Shown piece by piece: positions 57,420-64,000 of a stretch of 64,000 bases of DNA. Below the pieces are notes generated by a model. It ran no database searches. It saw only the letters and a program-made list of their open reading frames with translations, and was not told the DNA's origin. Source of the DNA: Nostoc sp. CENA543 (lineage in GTDB: Bacteria > Cyanobacteriota > Cyanobacteriia > Cyanobacteriales > Nostocaceae); the NCBI RefSeq assembly GCF_002896875.1, contig NZ_CP023278.1, positions 3,892,501 to 3,956,500 of the forward strand. Reading direction: 5' to 3'. Both the position numbers and the translations under genes were made by a program. Every line of letters starts with the position of its first letter. Within the stretch, counting starts at the first letter, position 1.

Positions 57420-59156
57420 CTAAAGATTCGTCTGAAATAAGTCTTTGAGTAGGACTTGTACTCTTTCCGGTGTACCTTGATAGACATTGCCTTCGCGAAT
57501 AGCAGCGATCGCTTCTAATTCCTGTTGATTCACTTGCCCGTAAGCGATGGGATAAACTCTTACGCCACTGTGTTTGATGACATCCTGAATTTGGTTTAAT
57601 TCCAGTCCGTGGGTTCTTTCTCCATCGGTGAGTAACAACGCATAAAATCTACCATTGGGATCGACTTTACGCTTGGCCATCAAGTCTGCTAAACCCACGG
57701 CGAGTCCGTCGTAGAGTCCTGTACCACCATCAGGTTGTAATTGCTCAATGGCTGCAAATAATCGTTTTTGTTCCAACTCGTTAAAAGGAGCAAGTGCAAT
57801 TCTGCGTACAGGGCGATCGCTAAAGGTAATTAACCCAATCTGATTACCTTGGTTGATGTGTTTGCTAGCAAATCTCAAGGCTTCCTGAACGGCTTTGAGT
57901 CGGTTATGCTCTTCCATTGAACCGCTTGTGTCTACAATCATTTCCATGTATACGGTACGTCCGCCATCTTTGCGTTGTTTCCAAAATGCTTGCACGGCTT
58001 TCAATACTTCCCCAGATGGGATGGGAGGGAATTTACTACTTTGCAGATATTGAGTGTTTTCATACCCCTGTTCTTTGGCTAATTGTTGCATTGGTGCAGA
58101 GGTAGCAAAGGTAGCAAATTTCTGGAGTGCTAGTGTTTGAGCTGCACTATTCCAATCAAATCCTACTAATGGTGAATTTTCAGGAACACCGAAAGGAACG
58201 TAAGCCAGTTTTTCAAATCCTGGTTGTTTCTTTAATTTCACATAGCTTTGATAAGCCATGACAATAGCTTGAAACTTCTTTGGTTCACGAATCCAAATTT
58301 GCTTTAAGTCTAAGTATGTGGGGGTTGTCAGGGCTATTTGCTTCTGAAAAATACTAAAGACGGAATTGACGTTGGGTGATTCTAGTTCAGCAATAGTCAA
58401 TGGCTTTCCATCTTGACTATGACCTGCGGCGCGCCACAGTAAAGAGTGGAGAAAATTTAAAGCTGATGAACCAATATAAGGATTGGAGTAACCGACTTGA
58501 ATTTTACCGGAGAGGATCGCATCTGTTATCCGATCAAACGTTACCTCTCCACCTTCAGCAATTTCCTTATAGGCTTGTGCTTGAATAGCAAAGATAGCTT
58601 GGTTAGGAACTAAAGCAGGAGCAATTTCTTTGAGGGATAATCCTTCGGATTTGAGTAGTTCTAACCACATTTTTGTAGCTGGTGTATAGCCTGCGGGTTG
58701 GCCTTTTTTGGCGGTTAGAATTTGTGCTGCTAATCCTGAAGGAATATTGCGAATACCTACTTGAATAACTTCGCCAGTGGGGAGGGTTTGACGTTGTTGA
58801 TTGAATTTTTCTGCGACATCAACTAACCAACGTTCATCTGTGCGTTCGCCATTGGCTTTTTCTGCGGAACTATAGATTTCGATATAGACGGTGTTGGGAT
58901 TTTTATCAGGTTTTGCACCGTACAGAGGGAAGTTGTCTGGATTGGGCGTAGAATCCACTAGAGGCGGAATCACCACACTATAGCTACTACTATCAGAAAC
59001 AAGTTGTGAATCGACTTGAATATTGGGTAATAAATTTTCTTGCAAATAGCGATCGGCACTTTCAAAGGAATCGATAGGTGTGAATGTTGTACAAGCACTC
59101 AACAAACTCACACATAAACCAATCACAAATCCTATGGGGAAAATAAATTTTTTCAT
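57420..59156 (-). CDS. Lipoprotein with substrate-binding-like and vWA domains
   Basis: A 578-residue protein with a lipobox (signal IGFVIGLCVSLLSAC, lipid Cys at about residue 22). The middle (about 90-370) looks like a type II extracellular solute-binding domain (YSNPYIGSSALNFLHSLL, ELLKSEGLSLKEIAP). The C-terminal von Willebrand A domain (about 395-578) has an intact MIDAS (VDTSGSMEEHNRL, DGGTGLYDGLAVGL, LTDGERTHG). The combination is known in envelope-stress and tellurium-type loci of unknown mechanism. The upstream gene (59162) starts five bases before, so they are co-transcribed. Confidence 0.82.
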   Translation of the reverse strand: MKKFIFPIGFVIGLCVSLLSACTTFTPIDSFESADRYLQENLLPNIQVDSQLVSDSSSYSVVIPPLVDSTPNPDNFPLYGAKPDKNPNTVYIEIYSSAEKANGERTDERWLVDVAEKFNQQRQTLPTGEVIQVGIRNIPSGLAAQILTAKKGQPAGYTPATKMWLELLKSEGLSLKEIAPALVPNQAIFAIQAQAYKEIAEGGEVTFDRITDAILSGKIQVGYSNPYIGSSALNFLHSLLWRAAGHSQDGKPLTIAELESPNVNSVFSIFQKQIALTTPTYLDLKQIWIREPKKFQAIVMAYQSYVKLKKQPGFEKLAYVPFGVPENSPLVGFDWNSAAQTLALQKFATFATSAPMQQLAKEQGYENTQYLQSSKFPPIPSGEVLKAVQAFWKQRKDGGRTVYMEMIVDTSGSMEEHNRLKAVQEALRFASKHINQGNQIGLITFSDRPVRRIALAPFNELEQKRLFAAIEQLQPDGGTGLYDGLAVGLADLMAKRKVDPNGRFYALLLTDGERTHGLELNQIQDVIKHSGVRVYPIAYGQVNQQELEAIAAIREGNVYQGTPERVQVLLKDLFQTNL

Positions 59157-59161
59157 ATGCG

Positions 59162-59815
59162 TTAACTTTCTATAATGCCTCTGGTATTTTCATTAATCAA
59201 TGTTTGCAATCGTGAAGAGATAACAGATGTATGATTCAGCATGGGATTTCCTAAGTTATCCAATGCTATTTGATCATGTAGTTCCTGGAGTTGATCTTGA
59301 GTATCTTGAAGTCTAGTTAAACAGCTTTGTAACTGTTGTTTTGTCAATTCTTGATAGTATGGTGTTTGCACTTTAGTATTAACTTGCAACCCTTGGACTA
59401 GGCGATCAATCAAGTCAAGAATGCTGTGTAGAGTTTCTAGTAAGTCTGGAGTCAAAGTAGATTCATCTTGTGAAATTTCTACAGCAATCTGGTGAATAGT
59501 GACAGCTTGTTGTTTAACTGATTGCCACAGCACTTGAGAAGCATCAGGAATTTTGCTTTCTCGATAGTTAATGTGATTCAAAAAAACATCAGCTTGCAGT
59601 AAATTTACTGTGTCATCTGAAGAGATAGTATTTTGGCGTTTGAGTTGCCGTCGCCAGGAAGCGATCGCCAAAATCACAATCACCGCACCACTAGATAGAA
59701 CAATCAAACGCACTCCTAACCAGAAAACAAAACCTAAATAGCCAATCAATAACCCAACTATTAATAATTGAGTGGCATACATTAACCAAATATCCTGTCG
59801 AGATTGAAAATTCAT
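59162..59815 (-). CDS. Membrane protein with coiled-coil domain
   Basis: A 217-residue protein with two N-terminal membrane helices (LLIVGLLIGYLGFVFWLGV and LIVLSSGAVIVILAIA, about residues 17-50). A helical, Gln- and Leu-rich cytosolic region follows (LTKQQLQSCLTRLQDTQDQLQELHDQI), likely coiled coil. No named family recognised. It begins the run that continues with the vWA lipoprotein, and the response regulator gene lies 68 bases upstream in the same direction, possibly controlling it. Confidence 0.65.
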   Translation of the reverse strand: MNFQSRQDIWLMYATQLLIVGLLIGYLGFVFWLGVRLIVLSSGAVIVILAIASWRRQLKRQNTISSDDTVNLLQADVFLNHINYRESKIPDASQVLWQSVKQQAVTIHQIAVEISQDESTLTPDLLETLHSILDLIDRLVQGLQVNTKVQTPYYQELTKQQLQSCLTRLQDTQDQLQELHDQIALDNLGNPMLNHTSVISSRLQTLINENTRGIIES

Positions 59816-59882
59816 AAAAAATATTGCACCGATGATGAGAAAATTTAAGTTAGTAGTCAGGACTTTATTCCTTAACTAAAAA

Positions 59883-60590
59883 CTAATCAATTAAACCTGC
59901 TTCTCTCGCTCGAATTTTTGTCATAATTCTGATATTTTTACCTTGATTTCTTAACTCAGCACAATCAATTCCCAAAGCATTTTGTAGTGTATCCCAGTGA
60001 TTGCGGACTGTACGTTCAGATACGCGAATTTGTGCAGCGATCGCTTTATCTTGCAAACCCTCATTAAAAGCAAGGCTGAGTAGTTTTAATATCTCTGGTT
60101 TAATGTTTAATTTTTCATAGATATTGGGATATATATCAATATCTGTAATTTCCTTAATGCAGGTAAATCCCCTCAATGCTCCAGATATTCTCAATAACAT
60201 TTCTTGACTAGTAATATTTTTATCAGCAATCACAAAACCACCTTGATGATTATCAATAGCCGGTTTCATTTGCACTAGTCTTTTAACATAAGCACTTTGA
60301 ACGAGAATATTCAATTTAGGATAGATTTGCATTAATGTCTGCAAGAATTCTAAACCTATATGAGTCTGTGCTGTTGGTTTATTTTTTTCTGGTAAACAAA
60401 TATCCATAACTAGGAGGTGAGGTTGTAGTGTAGTGATTTGACTCATCGCCTCATTTGGTGTTTGCGCTGTGCTAATTTTGGCATCAGGATATTGATGTTT
60501 AATTAACTCGGTTGTTCCAGTCAGACAGATATCAGAACCATCAACTAAAACAATGTGCAGAGGTATATTCTTTGTAGAAGATTGGCTCAT
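59883..60590 (-). CDS. NarL/LuxR-type response regulator
   Basis: 235 residues from the ATG at 60590; the frame opens at a TTG at 60620. The receiver domain has only Asp-Gly at the usual acid pair (VLVDGSD) and the acceptor Asp in LLVMDICLPEK (about residue 60), so the Mg-binding pocket is altered. The C-terminal helix-turn-helix LSLAFNEGLQDKAIAAQIRVSERTVRNHWDTLQNALGI (about 175-212) is of the LuxR type. It lies upstream of the vWA lipoprotein cluster; no kinase is adjacent. Confidence 0.83.
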   Translation of the reverse strand: MSQSSTKNIPLHIVLVDGSDICLTGTTELIKHQYPDAKISTAQTPNEAMSQITTLQPHLLVMDICLPEKNKPTAQTHIGLEFLQTLMQIYPKLNILVQSAYVKRLVQMKPAIDNHQGGFVIADKNITSQEMLLRISGALRGFTCIKEITDIDIYPNIYEKLNIKPEILKLLSLAFNEGLQDKAIAAQIRVSERTVRNHWDTLQNALGIDCAELRNQGKNIRIMTKIRAREAGLID

Positions 60591-61163
60591 ATTTCGTTTT
60601 TCTAGATGAAGAGAACACAACTAATTGATGAGGAATGTCTAAACTGCAAGCATTTAGTTACTAGCTCAACAGCATTAAATTGAAAAAATTAAACACAGAT
60701 GTAGCTTGCTTCTTGCAGGGTACGCGGATAAACGCGGATAAACGCCGATAAAATCAATGTTTTAATGCAACATTTAAGTCTTAATACGCCACTAATGAAA
60801 TTTTTTCTTCAAATCAAGTCGAATTCATATATTAGCTAAAAACCATAAAATAACTCCCTACTCAGTGAGTTAGCAGATTGATAAAGAGAAGATTTTCTGC
60901 AAATTGCTCTGCACCTTCTGAGGGGATATCGTTCGCTAATGTAAAAAACACGATATTGGTAATATAACTTTACAAAGTCTCATTACGTGAAGAGGTTTCA
61001 CTCTAAATCATTACTGGTGTTAATCATGGTTGTCAGTAACTAACGCATCCTAAAAACTGTGATAATTTATGCGCTAAGATAAGAAAATATTGATATTTGT
61101 GTGGTAGGTCATATTATTTTTTATCATTACACCCCTATTCCCTTGTCCTAATTAGATTCAACC
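60591..61163. other. Intergenic region upstream of the response regulator
   Basis: Contains three copies of an acgcggataa decamer (60722-60751) and AT-rich sequence. It should carry the promoters of the response regulator (minus) and the Uma2 gene (plus). No gene supported. Confidence 0.5.
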
Positions 61164-61739
61164 ATGACACAGACAACTACACACCATCTCTACTCTTTTG
61201 AAGAATATCTTGCTTTTGACGATGGGACTGATAGTCGTTATGAACTGGTGGATGGGAAACTAGAACTTATTCATCCACCAACTTTTAGACATCTACTGAT
61301 TGCCGAATTTATTGAAATATCATTTGATGCAGAAATCAAGCGTTTGAATCTACCTTGGTTATGCTTGAGAGAGGCGGGAGTAAGAACAGGATGGCGGAAG
61401 TCAAGATTGCCTGATGTTTATGTTGTTCCATCAGCACAAGTGATGGGATTTTTGGATGAGTCTGCTGTGTGCCAATCTGCGCCTTTATTAGTAGTAGAAG
61501 TTGTCAGCCCGGACTCAATTAAACGTGATTATCGCCACAAACGTTCTGAATATGCAGCTTTAGAAGTATCTGAATATTGGATTGTTGATCCGATTGAGTC
61601 AAAAATTACTATTTTGCTATTATCAGAAGGATTATACGAAGAACACGAATTTAGTGGCAGTCAGCAACTTGTTTCTGCCATTTTTCCAGAGATTCAGTTA
61701 ACAGTTGAACAGGTGTTAGCAGGTGGTAAAATTAATTAG
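61164..61739 (+). CDS. Uma2 family putative endonuclease (DUF820)
   Basis: A 191-residue protein: N-terminal YSFEEYLAFDDGTDSRYELVDGKLELI (family start, about residues 10-36), then RKSRLPDVYVVP and APLLVVEVVSPDSIKRDYRHKRSEYAALEVSEYWIVDP (about 108-147), containing the Asp, Glu and Lys of a PD-(D/E)xK site. A more typical member than that at 30442. Function unknown. It stands alone. Confidence 0.87.
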   Translation: MTQTTTHHLYSFEEYLAFDDGTDSRYELVDGKLELIHPPTFRHLLIAEFIEISFDAEIKRLNLPWLCLREAGVRTGWRKSRLPDVYVVPSAQVMGFLDESAVCQSAPLLVVEVVSPDSIKRDYRHKRSEYAALEVSEYWIVDPIESKITILLLSEGLYEEHEFSGSQQLVSAIFPEIQLTVEQVLAGGKIN

Positions 61740-61843
61740 AAAAAAGTTTTTATTGGAGTGAAGTATAAATTATTGTTGGGCATTGGGCATTGGGCATAAA
61801 GTAAAATATGCAGTATTGGTTTTTGGATCGTTTCCTGTTTTTT

Positions 61844-62062
61844 TCACTCAAAAGGTGTGAATAACTGGACATTATGACAATCACTGCATTCACGCGCTAA
61901 CATTGTTTTTCCGTCTCCCCACATACCATCATCAGCACGAAAATACACCCACTGTGATGGTGATTCGCCTACGGTACGACCCCACACAAAATTTTGTGAA
62001 CCGCAGATAGGACAGGGTGCATTTTGTAGATTATGGTTGCTGGAATCTGGTTTTGTACTCAT
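61844..62062 (-). CDS. Small zinc-ribbon protein
   Basis: A 72-residue protein with two Cys pairs, CPICGSQNF (about residues 17-25) and CSDCHNVQLF (about 59-68), spaced as a zinc ribbon. Between them lies an aromatic hairpin GESPSQWVYFRADDGMWGDG. I recognise no named family. It lies 31 bases after the CHAT-protein gene in the same direction and may belong to its operon. Confidence 0.65.
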   Translation of the reverse strand: MSTKPDSSNHNLQNAPCPICGSQNFVWGRTVGESPSQWVYFRADDGMWGDGKTMLARECSDCHNVQLFTPFE

Positions 62063-62092
62063 GAGGCTGTTTTACCTATTTTAAGGGCAAAA

Positions 62093-64000
62093 TTACTTGG
62101 GAGGACAAGAAGGATCTTTCACAAGTTCAAATGATAACCGGCCTTTTACCCGCTTGACAGTGACAATTACGCGTGTGGTAAATTCTATGCGATCGCCCCT
62201 GGGATCGAATCTGATTTTTGAGCCTGCAAGCACATCACTAGATGCGGCTGTTTCAGAGCGAATACCTGTTTCCGATAGTTTTTGTCGAATTTCTTTGCGA
62301 GTGACATTTGGCTTTGATAGTTGTATTGCTTGCACTACTGCTTGCACCGCTTCATGTGCTAAGGCGGTTCTGCGATTTAAATCCCCACCCCAGTATTCAT
62401 TATTCTCTTTTCTATACTGTTCCGCTCCACATTGTTGAGGATGCCAATCTACTGCTAAGAATAAACTATTGATAGTGTCATCTTGAGCTTTATTAATAAC
62501 TTCCTGGAGATACATAGGGTTTGCCGCTAATATCGGCTTCCTCCCCTTATTAAGTTTAACAATCTCAATGGCTTTTTGCAGTGCCATACTATTGTTAGTA
62601 CCACCATCAGGCAATAGTACCAAAGCATCAGCATTAGTCACTTCTGGCGGTAATTTACTAGTATCAAATGCAGGGTCAGACAAATCAAATTTATTAATGA
62701 TACGTCCATTCAAGGCTCTAATCACCTGCTCAAATTGGTCAAACAAATCTTTACTAAATCCCTCTTGTGAGTTGTAGAAAACAACTACTTTGGGTGCGGT
62801 TTTTTTGAGTTCCTCAATGAGATAGCGCACTAAACTATCAGCTTCTACTCTGCTAGAAGAAACGGTGCGATAAAAGACCTTATTGGGGTCATTACAATTG
62901 GGAATGGATTGGAAATTTACTACTGTGCTGGTGGGAGAAATAACTACTAAATTTTCTGGAGAATAAATGTTTAAGGCTGCACAGGTGTTAGGAGAGGTGT
63001 AGTGTCCCACCACAGCTAAAATATTTTTGTCATTGGCTAAAACTTTAGCAACTTCTTGTGCTTGACTGAGATTATTATTATCGTTAGCAATCACAACTTG
63101 TAAGTTGAAATCCTTGCGATTTACAGCTACATCTTGAGCTTGAGCCACACCGAAAAGGATATCCATACCGAAGTTAACATTTAAGGGTGCAGCAACCGCA
63201 ATGGTGTAAATTGGCAGACTAGGGTTTTGATTATGCCGCAGATTCACCATCGCATTGTTACGATAAATGAGAATCTCTGGATCTTGAAGTGCAGCTAAAG
63301 CAGCTTTACTAAAACCTGGGGCAGATTTATTGAGTTTTGCTTGATTTCGTAGGTTATCAAAAATAGTAATTGCTACGTCATATTTACCTTGAGCAAATGC
63401 GGCAATGCCTTGCTTTTTTAATGACAAATAAGGTTCACTCAGTTGGACTCTACTATCAGCAATTGCCTTTTGACCATAGCTAATATATTTGTCTACATGA
63501 GCAGCAGTCAGGGTAATATCATCAGGTTGAGTACAAAGTGAGGGAAAAATCTGACATTGGTTGGTTTTCCATAAAGCAGTCGCGCCAAAAATTCCCACTG
63601 CGGCAATTAAACCCAGCATAATTTGAAGCTGCAAAGACAGGGAACGCCAGCGTACAAATAATGATACACCGTTTTTTGGAGGAATATCTGCGGCGATTGG
63701 GGCTGGTGGTGGTTCTTGTTGAATACTCGGCCAGACAAATTCTGATTGATTGGGATTTAAGCAGACTGTGGGTAGCCAGGATGCAGCCGGAAAATTTCCC
63801 TGTAAAGTTTCCAGGCGATCGCGCGCTTTCCTCACGGCTAAACATAGGGGTGTACCTTGAGAAAATTCCCGCAAAAAGTAGAGTAAGAATTTATAAGCAA
63901 TCCTGTCTGGGACTGGTTCTCGCATCACAATGACGGCTGGTACATTCAACTCGCCTAAAAAATCTGCAATTCCCAAGCCATCACAGGAATTAAAAATGGC
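62093..64000 (-). CDS. CHAT-protease / periplasmic-binding-protein fusion, N-terminus outside window
   Basis: The minus frame is open to the right edge, so the true start lies beyond it; at least 635 residues are visible. The first visible residues AIFNSCDGLGIADFLGELNVPAVIVMREPVPD belong to a CHAT (caspase-like) domain with the probable catalytic Cys in NSCDG. Next come one membrane helix (LQLQIMLGLIAAVGIFGATALW) and a helical segment. Then there is a type I periplasmic-binding domain like branched-chain amino-acid receptors (YTIAVAAPLNVNFGMDILFGVAQAQ, ILAVVGHYTSPNTCAALNIYS). An extracytoplasmic sensor coupled to a cytosolic protease is the likely layout. Confidence 0.82.
   Translation of the reverse strand, partial: AIFNSCDGLGIADFLGELNVPAVIVMREPVPDRIAYKFLLYFLREFSQGTPLCLAVRKARDRLETLQGNFPAASWLPTVCLNPNQSEFVWPSIQQEPPPAPIAADIPPKNGVSLFVRWRSLSLQLQIMLGLIAAVGIFGATALWKTNQCQIFPSLCTQPDDITLTAAHVDKYISYGQKAIADSRVQLSEPYLSLKKQGIAAFAQGKYDVAITIFDNLRNQAKLNKSAPGFSKAALAALQDPEILIYRNNAMVNLRHNQNPSLPIYTIAVAAPLNVNFGMDILFGVAQAQDVAVNRKDFNLQVVIANDNNNLSQAQEVAKVLANDKNILAVVGHYTSPNTCAALNIYSPENLVVISPTSTVVNFQSIPNCNDPNKVFYRTVSSSRVEADSLVRYLIEELKKTAPKVVVFYNSQEGFSKDLFDQFEQVIRALNGRIINKFDLSDPAFDTSKLPPEVTNADALVLLPDGGTNNSMALQKAIEIVKLNKGRKPILAANPMYLQEVINKAQDDTINSLFLAVDWHPQQCGAEQYRKENNEYWGGDLNRRTALAHEAVQAVVQAIQLSKPNVTRKEIRQKLSETGIRSETAASSDVLAGSKIRFDPRGDRIEFTTRVIVTVKRVKGRLSFELVKDPSCPPK

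Overview
The window comes from a filamentous heterocyst-forming cyanobacterium of the Nostoc/Anabaena group. The evidence is the very frequent HIP1 octamer (GCGATCGC), the many short tandem repeats between genes, and typical cyanobacterial genes: ndhB, the tocopherol/plastoquinone methyltransferase, coxBAC with ctaA/ctaB, a cyAbrB regulator and an Lpt export cluster.

Layout. 0-13 kb: a partial ndhB, a VapBC-like toxin-antitoxin pair, a UvrD-like helicase, a large U32 peptidase, a quinone methyltransferase, a TauD-type oxygenase, an alpha/beta hydrolase, an epimerase-like protein and a J-domain/pentapeptide-repeat fusion. 12.7-13.9 kb: a DAHP synthase gene behind what looks like a complete transcription attenuator, with a 21-residue leader peptide (eight aromatic residues), an antiterminator and a terminator.

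13.9-22.0 kb is the most unusual part. Genes on the minus strand encode a small ubiquitin-like protein, an unknown basic protein, a second ribosomal protein bL12, a Ro60/Rsr-type TROVE-vWA protein, an unknown protein and a ThiF/E1-like enzyme. Between them I find five noncoding RNA elements sharing one scaffold: an outer stem, an internal loop with CCYRAC-like and AACTT strands, and an inner stem. This resembles the Ro-binding stem of Y RNAs. Each carries a different payload that imitates a part of the translation apparatus: (1) the 23S sarcin-ricin loop plus the 23S GTPase-associated centre; (2) the 23S helix 69-71 sequence; (3) a circularly permuted tRNA; (4) a normally ordered tRNA-like fold; (5) an anticodon stem-loop. 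An IS4-type element and an Rpn-family gene interrupt the locus. I infer a Ro-Y-RNP system displaying ribosome and tRNA mimics, possibly as decoys or sensors for translation-targeting toxins or as docking sites for translation factors.

22-35 kb: a carotenoid-desaturase-like flavoprotein, two histidine kinases, rsgA, mltA, a Uma2 protein, a fluoride riboswitch ahead of an antiporter-crcB operon, and htpX. 35-47.9 kb: coxBAC (minus) divergent from ctaA-ctaB, a WG-repeat protein, a CPBP protease, a cyAbrB regulator, a 1.7 kb gene-poor stretch with a possible structured RNA, and sdhB. 48-64 kb: an M48 protease, a phosphoesterase, lptA-lptB-lptF, a VanX-like dipeptidase, a metal ABC permease, a three-gene vWA lipoprotein cluster, a response regulator, a second Uma2 protein and a CHAT-periplasmic-binding fusion cut by the window edge.
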